A stretch of 64,000 nucleotides of DNA from the NCBI RefSeq assembly GCF_003703395.1, contig NZ_RDQN01000002.1:434001-498000 (forward strand). Reading direction: 5' to 3'. Below the pieces are notes generated by a model, which was not told where the DNA came from, did not search any database, and was given only the letters and a program-made list of their open reading frames with translations. A program made the position numbers and the translations under genes. How positions within the stretch are numbered: the stretch's first letter is position 1; each line of letters begins with the position of its first letter. Positions 17,317 through 26,221 of this stretch are shown here, in pieces. This stretch comes from Pseudoxanthomonas spadix. Its GTDB lineage: Bacteria > Pseudomonadota > Gammaproteobacteria > Xanthomonadales > Xanthomonadaceae.

Positions 17317-17925
17317 TTATCTAGGGCCATGACCAAACAGAATCGGATGCAGAGAAAGCACCAAAAGAATGGCCATCGAGATATTGAAAACGCGCAGATG
17401 GCGCGCATCGGTCAACCAGCGGCGCAGTGCGGTGCCGAAAGTTACCCAGACCGCGATGCTGGGCGCATTCACGATAGCGAAAATGAGGGAGGCAATGACC
17501 ACGGCCCGCAGGCCGCCGCCTTCTGGTACATAGGTGGTGATGGCACCGATGGCCATGATCCACGCTTTCGGATTGACCCATTGAAAGGCGGCCGCCTTCC
17601 AGAAACCGAAGGGACGGCCTGGCGTGATCGGATCCTGCATCTGGCGTGCTGTGGCGATCTGCCAGGCGAGATACAGCAAATAGGCTGCTCCCCCGATGCG
17701 CAGCACGGCATACAGCGGCGGATAGGCGGCGAACAGGCGCCCCAGGCCGGCACCCACACCTATGACCATCAATGCGAAGCCAATGCTGATGCCCAAGACA
17801 TGTGGCAGGCTGCGTATGAATCCGTAGTTCAGTCCCGAGGCCAGCAGCATCGTATTGTTGGGTCCCGGAGTGATCGAGGTCACGAACGCATAGGTGATGA
17901 AGGCAAGCAGGAGTTGTGATGGCAT
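17317..17925 (-). CDS. LysE/RhtB family amino-acid exporter
   Basis: A 202-residue inner-membrane exporter of the LysE superfamily. The signature SITPGPNN is at residues 17-24, and about six hydrophobic segments span the length (for example FIRSLPHVLGISIGFALMV and WIMAIGAITTYV). The substrate is not predictable; amino acids or related compounds are usual. The start at 17925 has AGGT upstream. It is the last gene of the minus-strand operon clpP-like, GST, LysE. Confidence 0.85.
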   Translation of the reverse strand: MPSQLLLAFITYAFVTSITPGPNNTMLLASGLNYGFIRSLPHVLGISIGFALMVIGVGAGLGRLFAAYPPLYAVLRIGGAAYLLYLAWQIATARQMQDPITPGRPFGFWKAAAFQWVNPKAWIMAIGAITTYVPEGGGLRAVVIASLIFAIVNAPSIAVWVTFGTALRRWLTDARHLRVFNISMAILLVLSLHPILFGHGPR

Positions 17926-17973
17926 GCAATACCTATGGCTGAAAGAAACGGTGGGCGTTGCAGCTGGTGGTGC

Positions 17974-18597
17974 TCAGGCTGCCTTGGAGGTGCAATGGGC
18001 AGCGAATCCGGGGCGTTGCCCGAGCCGCTGGTAGTAGGACTTCACGGCATCAAGCCGTGGGTGATCAAACGGCGTCTCGAACCAGCGATCCACCGACAGG
18101 CCCATGGCGATGTCGGCCAGAGAGAACTCAGCGCCCGCCACATAAGCCTTGGTTTCCGACAGCCGTCCTTCGAGAATGGACATGAGCCTCGTCCAGGCAG
18201 CCAGGGATGTTTGGGTTTGCGAAGGGTCCGAATGCCCGGGAGAATGGCGGACGAGGGACATGAAGGCATAGCTCCACGCGGGATTGAGATCGGAAGCCTG
18301 CCAGTCCAGCCATTGATCGACCCGAGCACGGGCCACGGCCTCATGCGGATAAAGCGAACCCCCGCCGTAACGATTGGCGAGGTAGCGCAGGATGGTGTTG
18401 GATTGCCACAGCACGAAGTCGTCATCGAGCAGTACTGGCACCATCGCATTGGGATTGAGCGCTTTGAACGCGGAGATGTTCACTTCGCGGTATCCGCTGC
18501 CCCAGTCTTCCTGCTGAAAAGGCAGGTCTAGCTCGGCGCACGCCCATAGGACTTTGCGCACGTTGATGGAGGATCGTTTTCCCAGAATTCTAAGCAT
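17974..18597 (-). CDS. Glutathione S-transferase family protein
   Basis: A 207-residue GST. The thioredoxin-like N-terminal domain has the family pattern, with [11 protein letters not shown] for the glutathione-activating Ser region, the cis-Pro in NAMVPVL and the gamma-Glu contact in [11 protein letters not shown] (QSN where ES is usual). A helical C-terminal domain follows ([20 protein letters not shown]). It probably conjugates glutathione to electrophiles in the cytoplasm. It starts 19 bases after the ClpP-like gene in the same direction, so it belongs to that operon. Confidence 0.85.
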   Translation of the reverse strand: MLRILGKRSSINVRKVLWACAELDLPFQQEDWGSGYREVNISAFKALNPNAMVPVLLDDDFVLWQSNTILRYLANRYGGGSLYPHEAVARARVDQWLDWQASDLNPAWSYAFMSLVRHSPGHSDPSQTQTSLAAWTRLMSILEGRLSETKAYVAGAEFSLADIAMGLSVDRWFETPFDHPRLDAVKSYYQRLGQRPGFAAHCTSKAA

Positions 18598-18616
18598 GGT
18601 GCGGCTTCTTCAGATT

Positions 18617-19216
18617 TCAGGCTGCGGGCAGTTCTTCTCGCCGGCTGATGATGCGAGAAACCAAGCCGTAGGTAACGGCCTCTTCAGCGGGCATCCATAG
18701 GTCACGCTCGATGTCCTCGCGCACGCGCTCGACCGGCTGACCACTTTCGCGCGCGATGACCTGGGCGATGCGTTCGCGAGCCTTGATGATTTCGGCAGCC
18801 TGGATTGCCATGTCGCTGGCAGGACCGCCGGCGCCGCCACTGGGCTGATGGATCAGAAAGCGCGTCTGCGGCAGGCAAAACCGGCGCTCGCAGGGTGCTC
18901 CCAGGTATAGGTGAGTGGCTGCACTGCCCACCCAGCCGGTGCCGACCATGTTGACCGGAGAGGAGACAAAGCGCGCCACGTCGTGGATTGCATCGCCCGA
19001 TTCGAGATGGCCGCCTGGGGACGAGATGATCATGGTGATGGGAGCGCTTGATTCAGCATCCAGCGTCAGCAACTTGCGCACCGTCTCCGATGCCAGCGTG
19101 TCGGTAATGGTGCCGAATACCAGAACCATGCGGGAGCGGAACGCTTTTTCTTCAAGAAAAGTGCTGTCCTGTGCAGGTGCCAGCTTGGGCGGCGCATCAG
19201 CTTCTTGTGCAATCAT
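18617..19216 (-). CDS. ClpP-like serine peptidase
   Basis: A 199-residue ClpP-fold peptidase. The catalytic triad appears intact: Ser98 (in WVGSAATHL, aligned to the ClpP nucleophile), His123 (FLIHQPSGG) and Asp172 (IERDLWMPAEEA). The oxyanion-region GG (SSPGGHLES) is present. The segment around the serine (VGSAA) differs from the usual AASMGA, so it is a divergent paralogue rather than the housekeeping ClpP. It may degrade damaged proteins with a Clp ATPase. It diverges from the sigma-factor gene across a 55-base gap and leads the GST-LysE operon. Confidence 0.85.
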   Translation of the reverse strand: MIAQEADAPPKLAPAQDSTFLEEKAFRSRMVLVFGTITDTLASETVRKLLTLDAESSAPITMIISSPGGHLESGDAIHDVARFVSSPVNMVGTGWVGSAATHLYLGAPCERRFCLPQTRFLIHQPSGGAGGPASDMAIQAAEIIKARERIAQVIARESGQPVERVREDIERDLWMPAEEAVTYGLVSRIISRREELPAA

Positions 19217-19271
19217 CTCGATAACTCCATTGTGTTAATTTCATTCAGTAGACGAACGAAGAGGTAGTTCC

Positions 19272-20048
19272 GTGACATCGCCAGCACACCCCCATCCCTT
19301 GGTAGATGACGAAGCCCTGCGTCGGCGTTTGGTTGCATTGGCCCGGCATTGGTTTGACCAGAGCGAGGAAGCCGAAGATCTGGTGCAGGACACATGGCTG
19401 CGCACGGCCGATGGCGCACTACCTGCCGCAGCCAACAGCCGTGAGGCCTGGTTGATCACAGTGCTGCGCAACCTGTGCATAGATGCTTGGCGGCGGCAGA
19501 GCCGCTATCGAGTCGTCCTTGGCCAGCTTTCGGAGAACAATTCGGCATCCGGTGTTGAGAGTCCCGAACAGCTGGCTGAACAGGCGCAGCGCGTGGGGCT
19601 GGCGCTGTGCCAGCTGACTCGTACTCTTCCGCCGGGCGACGTTGCTATGGTGCTGCTGTACGAGGTATTCGGTTTCAGTCACACGGAACTCGGCGAACTG
19701 TCGGGGCGCAGCGAGGCTGCATCGCGGCAGCACCTACGCCGCGCGCTGCATCGCCTGCGCCGTGACGATCTGGATGATCCAATGGACGACTCTTGCGATC
19801 TGCTCGCGCTATGCCAATTGGCAGTAGCGCAGCGCGATCCGGCCGGGCTGGTCGCCGTGCTGCGGGCCTCCAGGCCGCAGGCGATGGCGCTGTCTGCGCA
19901 AGCGCTGCCGCGAGACTCGGGTGAGAGTGCAAGACAGCCGGCTGCACGGCTGTTCCAGATTGGTAACCTACTTGCATTGGTGAGTCAGAGTCCTTGTGGG
20001 CTTGTGGCTTTTCTGCCGTTGGGTGAGGTCCTCACGGAACCGACCTAA
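19272..20048 (+). CDS. ECF-type RNA polymerase sigma factor
   Basis: A 258-residue sigma-70-family protein. Region 2 is clear (DEALRRRLVALARHWF, AEDLVQDTWLRT), region 4 carries a helix-turn-helix (GFSHTELGELSGRSEAASRQHLRRA), and about 80 extra residues follow, as in SigJ/ECF41-like proteins, though I see no SnoaL signature. The start is GTG at 19272 with GAAGAGG upstream. It probably controls the divergent clpP-GST-lysE operon and perhaps itself. No anti-sigma gene is adjacent, so the C-terminal extension may do that job. Confidence 0.8.
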   Translation: MTSPAHPHPLVDDEALRRRLVALARHWFDQSEEAEDLVQDTWLRTADGALPAAANSREAWLITVLRNLCIDAWRRQSRYRVVLGQLSENNSASGVESPEQLAEQAQRVGLALCQLTRTLPPGDVAMVLLYEVFGFSHTELGELSGRSEAASRQHLRRALHRLRRDDLDDPMDDSCDLLALCQLAVAQRDPAGLVAVLRASRPQAMALSAQALPRDSGESARQPAARLFQIGNLLALVSQSPCGLVAFLPLGEVLTEPT

Positions 20049-20099
20049 CGGACTGGATTCGCAAGATGGGCCGCTTGTCTGCCGACCTCCGCGGCGCGC

Positions 20100-20584
20100 C
20101 TCATACGGTTACCAATTCGGCGCATTCGTACCGGGGACAGAGGACCGCGTGTAGCAAGCGGGCGTTTCGTGCCAGTTGCGCACCGGCACCGATGGCCTGA
20201 CCAGACCGAAGCCGGACATCTTCTCCGTGAGCCAGGAGAAAGATCGGACGGATTGGCCCGCAGACCGCCGTCGAGGCATTCCGGCCCATACAGCCAGGCC
20301 CGGTCCGTCCGAGCGACACCTGCACGCGCCAGCTGCCGTCTTCGCGTCGTTGGCACCACAAGGCGCGCCCCCACACCAAAGGCCATCAGGAAGCCGCGAG
20401 CCTGGTTGAGGAATCGCCCGCCGCTTGGCCTTCGGCGTGGTTGAAGCCCATGGCCGTTTGCACCAGAGAGTCGAAGCCGCGCCTGCCGGGCCATGGCCTT
20501 GGGTGACATATGCGGTGAGCGAGGGGTGACGATACCGGGACGGCACGCGGCCAATGCCTCAGGCGAGAAGCCGATGTCGGTCAA
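20100..20584 (-). pseudogene. Fragment of a family III (CaiB/BaiF) CoA-transferase gene
   Basis: The minus strand encodes pieces typical of CaiB/BaiF CoA-transferases, split over three frames: GFSPEALAACRPGIV (about 20560), NQARGFLMAFG (about 20400), EDGSWRVQVSLGRT (about 20330) and SGFGLVRPSVPV near 20200. Multiple frameshifts make it non-functional, and the N-terminal half is missing. It is decayed flanking or cargo DNA between the sigma-factor gene and the conjugation cluster. Confidence 0.6.
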
Positions 20585-20739
20585 TCAGCCTGGGCGGTAG
20601 CCTTGCGAGAACATGTGGGCAACGGCGCATCATCGAACCGGGCGATCTTCATCAGCGGCTGAGCGGCCATGGTCTGGCCTTGGGGTGTCGCATCCCGCTC
20701 GGCGAAGCTGCACAGCGCCATGGGTACCAGCGCACGGTC

Positions 20740-20844
20740 GGCCACGGCCACGTCGACGATGCAGTGGATGCCGAGCGCGGCCGGCATTGCGTTGTCGATA
20801 TCACGCAGCAAGGCCACGAACTCCTGGTCCCGATACCTCGGCAC
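20740..20844 (-). pseudogene. Possible IS630-type transposase fragment
   Basis: The minus-strand peptide EFVALLRDIDNAMPAALGIH followed by CIVD resembles the IS630/Tc1 block that precedes the catalytic Asp. The similarity stops abruptly after that. The rest of 20585-21002 holds no gene I can name. The evidence is weak. Confidence 0.35.
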
Positions 20845-21002
20845 GCGGCGGGTCGCGGACCCACCCTGCAGTGCACCTGCTATCGCCGGGCCGGTGTGCC
20901 CCCTACTTGGGAAAAAATGGACACCGCGCGTTTCGGATTTTTGGCAGCCCGCGCAGCAAGGTTCGGCAATGGTGAAGGCATCCCGTCACCGTGGGGTGCC
21001 AC

Positions 21003-21548
21003 ATGCTGTGGTCTCTGCCTCGTTTCCTCTGCATCTTTTCCGTGCTCGGCGGCCTGCTGTCCGGTTGCACGACAACACCGGCCATCCCTGACCCTATAGA
21101 AGCGCCCGAGGAGACAGCTTCGGAGCAGGGACTGGTGCCCGTCGCCCGCTACGGCCGCTACACCCTGGTCGAGCTGGTACCGGAACCTGCGCAGCGTGAT
21201 CTCTTGCAGCAGGTGGCGGAGGTCTCCATTCCGCCCATGCTCGATGCCAGCGTGGGCGATGCCATGCGCCACGTGTTGCTGCGCTCGGGCTACCGGCTCT
21301 GCGATACGGCCGAGGCTGCCACGCTCTACGCGCTGCCGCTGCCCGCCGCACACCTGCGCCTGGGCCCGATGATGCTGCGCGATGCCTTGCTGACCCTCGC
21401 CGGCCCCGCCTGGGAGCTGTCGGTCGATGACGTGACCCGCCAGGTCTGCTTCAGCCGGCACGGCGCTCCCATCTTACTTTCCGCCAACCCGCCCGGCACC
21501 GCCCCGCCCGTGCCGGACGTCGATCGGCCCGAGGAGCGGAAGCCATGA
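21003..21548 (+). CDS. pilL: Conjugative transfer PilL N-terminal family lipoprotein (TIGR03748)
   Basis: A 181-residue exported lipoprotein. The signal peptide LPRFLCIFSVLGGLLSGC ends in a lipobox (LLSGC). The mature part matches the PilL_N family: YGRYTLVELVPEPAQRDLL, then a secretin-like N-terminal domain (MLDASVGDAMRHVLLRSGYRL). It probably belongs to the mating apparatus or the type IV pilus-like part of these ICEs. The start could be GTG 20991 or ATG 21003; the latter starts the signal peptide properly. It is first in a coupled operon running to 26967. Confidence 0.8.
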   Translation: MLWSLPRFLCIFSVLGGLLSGCTTTPAIPDPIEAPEETASEQGLVPVARYGRYTLVELVPEPAQRDLLQQVAEVSIPPMLDASVGDAMRHVLLRSGYRLCDTAEAATLYALPLPAAHLRLGPMMLRDALLTLAGPAWELSVDDVTRQVCFSRHGAPILLSANPPGTAPPVPDVDRPEERKP

Positions 21549-22192
21549 CCTTTCCCCAGGCGCCATCCGAACGCGATTCCCGCGCGCGCTGGCTCGGGAT
21601 CGCCGCAGCCTGCTGGCTGCTGCTCATCAGTGCCGTGGCACTCATCAACAGCGTCGGCCTGTCTCGGCTCGCCGAACAGACCCAGAGCAGCGCACAGGAT
21701 GCGCAGGTCAAGGCGCTGGGCCTGCGCGTGGCCGATCTCGAACGACAGGCCGATACTGACAAGCGCCGACCGGCGCCGATCAGCCAAGCCGAATTCGCCA
21801 ACGCGCGGCAGGCGCTGGCCGAACGGATGGCGCGCCTCGAAGAGGCCGAGGAGGCAAAGGCCCTGATCATCGACCTGCAGATGCTGCAGGCGCGCGTGAA
21901 CGGACTCGAAACCCGGCTGGAAAAGAACCGACAGGTGGCATCCGCCGCTCGCCCGCGCGCTCCGGTTGCGACGAAGCCCAAGGTGCCGGAGCCGCCGTTC
22001 CGGGTGCTCGGCGTAGAGCTGCGGGGAGGCGAGCGCTTTCTGTCGATCACCTCCACTGCCGCGCCCTCGCTCGCGGGCGCCCGTCTGCTGCGCGAGGGCG
22101 ATGCCGAGGGCGGCTGGCGACTGCAATCCATCGAGGCGCAGGCGGGCGTGTTCCAGGTGAACGGCCAGACCCAGCGCGTTGCGGTGCCGTAG
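21545..22192 (+). CDS. ICE inner-membrane coiled-coil protein
   Basis: A 215-residue bitopic protein with one N-terminal membrane helix (WLGIAAACWLLLISAVAL), a long coiled coil (about residues 45-130, rich in Leu/Glu/Arg heptads) and a small C-terminal beta domain (FRVLGVELRGGERFLSI). The layout is like PilO/PilP assembly proteins. It sits between PilL and TIGR03759 in these ICEs. The start overlaps the pilL stop (ATGA). The specific function is unknown. Confidence 0.65.
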   Translation: MTFPQAPSERDSRARWLGIAAACWLLLISAVALINSVGLSRLAEQTQSSAQDAQVKALGLRVADLERQADTDKRRPAPISQAEFANARQALAERMARLEEAEEAKALIIDLQMLQARVNGLETRLEKNRQVASAARPRAPVATKPKVPEPPFRVLGVELRGGERFLSITSTAAPSLAGARLLREGDAEGGWRLQSIEAQAGVFQVNGQTQRVAVP

Positions 22193-22201
22193 GAGTCCTC
22201 C

Positions 22202-22921
22202 ATGAACCTGCGGCCTATGCCTGCTGCCGTCGTCCTCTTCGTCGCTTTCGGCGCATCGGCCCAGCCGGCCTCGGTGACGAACTCGCGCATGGTGCCCGCC
22301 CAGGTGCAGCCGAGCGCGGATGCCGTGCTCGACGAGAGACAGGCGCGGGATTGGGGGCTTCACCCCGAGGAGTGGGCCCGCTACCGGCAACTGATGCAGG
22401 GGCCGCTCGGGGTGTATTCGCCAGCGCTCGATCCGCTCACGGCGCTGGGCATCGAGGCCCGTAGCGAGGAGGAGCGCAGGCGCTACGCGGAGCTGCAGGT
22501 GCGGGCCGAGGCCCGGCGAGTCGGCAAGACACTGGCCTACCAGCGAGCCTACGATGCGGCGTGGCAGCGCCTGTTTCCCGGCCAGCCGCGCGTGAGCCTA
22601 CCCGGTGCCAGGGCGCAGGGTGCCGGCAACACCGGCTCCGGGCGCCTGGCGGTCTTCGTCAAGGCCGACTGCGCACCGTGCGCGCAGCGCGTGCAGCAGT
22701 TGCAGGCGGCAGGCACGGCCTTCGACCTCTACATGGTCGGCAGCCGCCAGGACGACGCACGCATCCGGCAGTGGGCCACCCAGGCGGGCATCGACCCGGC
22801 CAGGGTGCGCGCCCGCGCCATTACGCTCAACCACGATGCGGGGCGCTGGCTTTCGCTGGGCCTGCCCGGCGAGCTGCCGGCTGTGGTGCGCGAGGTGAAC
22901 GGTCAATGGCAGCGGCAATAG
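22202..22921 (+). CDS. Integrating conjugative element protein TIGR03759 (PFL_4693)
   Basis: A 239-residue periplasmic protein with a signal peptide (AAVVLFVAFGASAQ). The conserved core has RDWGLHPEEWARYRQLMQGP, then LGVYSPALDPLTALGIEAR. The C-terminal part is a thioredoxin-like domain with CAPC (LAVFVKADCAPCAQRVQQL), suggesting thiol-disulfide chemistry on other transfer proteins. It overlaps the following transglycosylase gene by 16 bases. Confidence 0.85.
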   Translation: MNLRPMPAAVVLFVAFGASAQPASVTNSRMVPAQVQPSADAVLDERQARDWGLHPEEWARYRQLMQGPLGVYSPALDPLTALGIEARSEEERRRYAELQVRAEARRVGKTLAYQRAYDAAWQRLFPGQPRVSLPGARAQGAGNTGSGRLAVFVKADCAPCAQRVQQLQAAGTAFDLYMVGSRQDDARIRQWATQAGIDPARVRARAITLNHDAGRWLSLGLPGELPAVVREVNGQWQRQ

Positions 22922-23526
22922 GTACTCCCGGCCGGGAGCGCCGGCCATGCCGCGTCGCCATCCGCTGCACCAGCGCCGCGCTGCTGCTCGCCACCGGCGG
23001 CTGGGCATTGGCCGCCCCGGCGCGGGAAGTGCCACCGCCGGCCTATCGACTGGCGGCGCATCGTGCAGATGTGCCGGCGGCGGTGTTGTACGCGGTGGCA
23101 TTGCAGGAGAGCGGCGCCATGCTGCGCGGGCGCCTGATCCCCTGGCCGTGGACGCTCAACGTCGCCGGCACGCCGCAGCGCTACGCCACCCGCGCCGAGG
23201 TCTGCGCAGGGCTGCGCCGGGCACTCGCCCGCACGCCGGCCAATCGCATCGATGCCGGTCTCGGCCAGGTCAATCTCGGCTACCACACGCATCGCTACAC
23301 GCGCCCCTGCGAGCTGCTGGACCCGTACCGCAACCTCGCCATCGCCGCAGAAATCCTGCGCGAACAGCACACGCCGGGCGAGGACTGGCTTCTTGCCATC
23401 GGCCGCTACCACCGGCCCGCCGGCGGGGCACCGGCGGCGCGCTACCGGCGCAGCGTGCATCGACACCTGACCCGCGTGCTCGACGCCGGCGTTCCCGTTC
23501 CAACCCTCCAGGCAGCCACGCCATGA
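22906..23526 (+). CDS. Lytic transglycosylase of the conjugation system
   Basis: A 206-residue SLT-type lytic transglycosylase that would open peptidoglycan for the mating channel. The N-terminus has a signal-like segment (TSAALLLATGGWALAA). The catalytic Glu68 is in ALQESG, and GLGQVNLGYH and the AIAAEILREQ helix are the other family blocks. The gene lies inside a longer open frame; ATG 22906 is the first sensible start and places the signal peptide correctly. Its stop overlaps the next start (ATGA-type). Confidence 0.85.
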   Translation: MAAAIGTPGRERRPCRVAIRCTSAALLLATGGWALAAPAREVPPPAYRLAAHRADVPAAVLYAVALQESGAMLRGRLIPWPWTLNVAGTPQRYATRAEVCAGLRRALARTPANRIDAGLGQVNLGYHTHRYTRPCELLDPYRNLAIAAEILREQHTPGEDWLLAIGRYHRPAGGAPAARYRRSVHRHLTRVLDAGVPVPTLQAATP

Positions 23527-24056
23527 ACCACATCGTCCTCATCGCCGCCATCGGGCTACTGTCCACGACCACGGTGTTCGCGCAGACCGGCTCCGCGCCG
23601 CTGATCGTCGTCGAAGACCGGGGCGGCGCCTCCGCGCTGCCGTACTACCAGCCGCTGAATCCTCAGCCGGATCAAACTACGCCGCCGGCCCCGATGCCGG
23701 CCCCTCGCCTGGGCAACGCGACCGACGCCGAAGCCGCCATGCTGCCGGTGCGCTCGACACAACTCTCGCCGGGCCAGGTGCAGCGCCGCGTCATCCGGGC
23801 GCCGGGCCTGACGGCGCTGTTCGTGATCGGCGACGATGAGCGCTCGCGCGCCTGGCTGCGGCAGCGGCAGGCGGCGCTGCGAGAGCTGCAGGCCGTGGGT
23901 CTGGTAGTCAACGTGGAGTCGATGGCCGCGCTGACGGCGCTGCGCAGGCTGGCTCCTGGCCTGACCCTCTCGCCGGCCTCCGGCGACGACCTGGCCCAGC
24001 GCCTGGGCCTGCGCCACTACCCGGTGCTCATCACGTCCACCGGCGTCGAGCAGTAG
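23523..24056 (+). CDS. Integrating conjugative element protein TIGR03765 (PFL_4695, DUF2859)
   Basis: A 177-residue exported protein. The signal peptide is MNHIVLIAAIGLLSTTTVFAQ. The mature part has LIVVEDRGGASALPYY, then VIRAPGLTALFVIGDDERS and a thioredoxin-like C-terminus without cysteines (LAQRLGLRHYPVLIT). It resembles TrbC/TraW-like periplasmic factors in general form. The start has no strong ribosome site and depends on overlap with the transglycosylase gene. Confidence 0.85.
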   Translation: MNHIVLIAAIGLLSTTTVFAQTGSAPLIVVEDRGGASALPYYQPLNPQPDQTTPPAPMPAPRLGNATDAEAAMLPVRSTQLSPGQVQRRVIRAPGLTALFVIGDDERSRAWLRQRQAALRELQAVGLVVNVESMAALTALRRLAPGLTLSPASGDDLAQRLGLRHYPVLITSTGVEQ

Positions 24057-24064
24057 GTGCGCAA

Positions 24065-26221
24065 ATGGCCCAGCCGCATGCGGTCGAGGTTCTGCTGCGG
24101 CCAGCGGTGGAGCTTTACACCGTGGCGGTGTGCGCCGCCGCCACGCTTCTGTGCCTGCTGGCACCGTGGTCGCTCGCGCTGAACCCGCTGCTCGGCCGGG
24201 GCTCGGCGCTGGCCTTCCTGGCCTTCGGCGCGATTCGTCTGCGCGATGCCTGGACGATCCTGCGCTATCGCCGCAACATCCGCCGCCTGCCGCGCTACGT
24301 GATGACCAGCCGCGACGTGCCGGTGAGCCAGCAACGGCTGTTCGTCGGCCGGGGCTTTCGCTGGGAGCAGCGACACACGCACCGGCTGATGCAGACCTAC
24401 CGGCCGGAGTTCCGTCGCTATGTCGAGCCGACGGCGATCCATCGGGCCGCCCGGCGGCTGGAGGAGCGGCTTGAGTTCGCGCCGTTTCCCGTCTCGAAGC
24501 TGGCGCGTGCGCTGGCCTGGGACAGCCCTCTCAACCCGGCGCGGCCGCTGCCGCCGGTCGGCGGACTGCCGCGCCTGCATGGCATCGAACCGGCCGAGGT
24601 CGATGTCACCCTGCCGCTGGGCGAGCGCGTCGGCCACAGCCTGGTGCTGGGCACCACGCGCGTGGGCAAGACGCGGCTGGCCGAGCTGTTCATCACCCAG
24701 GACATCCGCCGCAAGGTCCGCGGCGAGCACGAGGTGGTGATCGCCTTCGACCCCAAGGGCGATGCGGACCTGTTGAAGCGCATGTACGTCGAGGCCAAGC
24801 GCGCCGGACGCGAAGGCGAGTTCTACGTGTTCCATCTGGGCTGGCCGGACATCTCGGCGCGCTACAACGCCGTCGGCCGCTTCGGGCGGATCTCCGAGGT
24901 GGCCACGCGCATCGCCGGACAGCTCTCGGGCGAAGGCAACAGCGCCGCGTTCCGCGAATTCGCCTGGCGCTTCGTCAACATCATCGCGCGCGCCCTGGTC
25001 GAGCTGGGGCAGCGGCCGGACTACCTGCTGATCCAGCGCCACGTCATCAACATCGACGCGCTGTTCATCGAGTACGCCCAGCACTACTTCGCCAGGAACG
25101 AGCCGAAGGCCTGGGAGGTCATCGTCCAACTCGAAGCCAAGCTGAACGACAGGAACATCCCGCGCAACATGATCGGGCGCGAGAAGCGCGTGGTAGCCCT
25201 CGAACAGTACCTGTCCCTGGCGCGCGTCTACGACCCGGTGCTCGATGGCCTGCGCAGCGCCGTGCGCTACGACCGGACGTACTTCGACAAGATCGTCGCT
25301 TCGCTGCTGCCGCTGCTGGAGAAGCTCACCACCGGCAAGATCGCGCAACTGCTCGCACCGGATTATTCCGACCTGTCCGACCCGCGGCCGATCTTCGACT
25401 GGATGCAGGTCATCCGAAAACGCGCGGTGGTCTACGTGGGGCTGGATGCGCTGTCCGACGCCGAAGTCGCGGCGGCGGTGGGCAACTCGATGTTCAGCGA
25501 CCTGGTCTCGGTCGCCGGCCACATCTACAAGTTCGGCATCGACGACGGGCTGCCCGGCGCCGCGGCGGGCGCCAAGATTCCGATCAACGTCCACGCCGAC
25601 GAATTCAATGAACTCATGGGCGACGAGTTCATCCCGATGGTCAACAAGGGCGGCGGTGCCGGCGTGCAGGTGACGGCCTACACGCAGACCTTGAGCGACA
25701 TCGAGGCACGCATCGGCAATCGTGCCAAGGCCGGCCAGGTGGTCGGCAACTTCAACAACCTGTTCATGCTGCGCGTGCGCGAGACCGCCACCGCCGAGCT
25801 GCTGACGCGACAACTGCCCAAGGTCGAGGTGTACGCCACGGCACTGATGAGCGGCGCCACCGACAGCTCCGACCCGCACGGCAATACCGCATTCACGTCC
25901 AATACCCAGGACCGCATCAGCACGACCAGCGTGCCATTGATCGAGCCCGCGCATGTCGTGGCGCTACCGAAGGGGCAGTGCTTCGCGCTGATCGAGGGCG
26001 GCAACCTCTGGAAAGTCCGCATGCCGCTGCCGGCACCCGACCCCGACGAAGCCATGCCGAAGGATCTGCAGGAGCTGGCCGGCTATATGCGGCAGCACTA
26101 CGTCGAGGCAGGAGACTGGTGGGCGAACCAAGGCATCCCCGGCCTGCAGGACAAGGCGCTGCCCGACGACCTGCTGGACGACTTCAAGCAGATGGCCGCG
26201 GCCGAAGAGTCCGAAACATGA
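24065..26221 (+). CDS. traD: Type IV coupling protein, TraD of the SXT/TOL type (TIGR03743)
   Basis: A 718-residue VirD4-like ATPase that links the relaxosome to the secretion channel. Two N-terminal membrane helices (about residues 15-55) are followed by the ATPase domain. Walker A is GTTRVGKTR with Lys202, and Walker B is HADEFNEL with Asp512/Glu513. The SxxP-rich middle and the C-terminal acidic tail are of family length. The start at 24065 is 8 bases after the previous stop, and the stop overlaps the next start (ATGA). Confidence 0.92.
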   Translation: MAQPHAVEVLLRPAVELYTVAVCAAATLLCLLAPWSLALNPLLGRGSALAFLAFGAIRLRDAWTILRYRRNIRRLPRYVMTSRDVPVSQQRLFVGRGFRWEQRHTHRLMQTYRPEFRRYVEPTAIHRAARRLEERLEFAPFPVSKLARALAWDSPLNPARPLPPVGGLPRLHGIEPAEVDVTLPLGERVGHSLVLGTTRVGKTRLAELFITQDIRRKVRGEHEVVIAFDPKGDADLLKRMYVEAKRAGREGEFYVFHLGWPDISARYNAVGRFGRISEVATRIAGQLSGEGNSAAFREFAWRFVNIIARALVELGQRPDYLLIQRHVINIDALFIEYAQHYFARNEPKAWEVIVQLEAKLNDRNIPRNMIGREKRVVALEQYLSLARVYDPVLDGLRSAVRYDRTYFDKIVASLLPLLEKLTTGKIAQLLAPDYSDLSDPRPIFDWMQVIRKRAVVYVGLDALSDAEVAAAVGNSMFSDLVSVAGHIYKFGIDDGLPGAAAGAKIPINVHADEFNELMGDEFIPMVNKGGGAGVQVTAYTQTLSDIEARIGNRAKAGQVVGNFNNLFMLRVRETATAELLTRQLPKVEVYATALMSGATDSSDPHGNTAFTSNTQDRISTTSVPLIEPAHVVALPKGQCFALIEGGNLWKVRMPLPAPDPDEAMPKDLQELAGYMRQHYVEAGDWWANQGIPGLQDKALPDDLLDDFKQMAAAEESET

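Noticed and set aside
24017-25954. 645-codon minus-strand frame opposite traD
   Set aside because: It is antisense to the coupling-protein gene with intact Walker motifs. The composition is that of a shadow frame.
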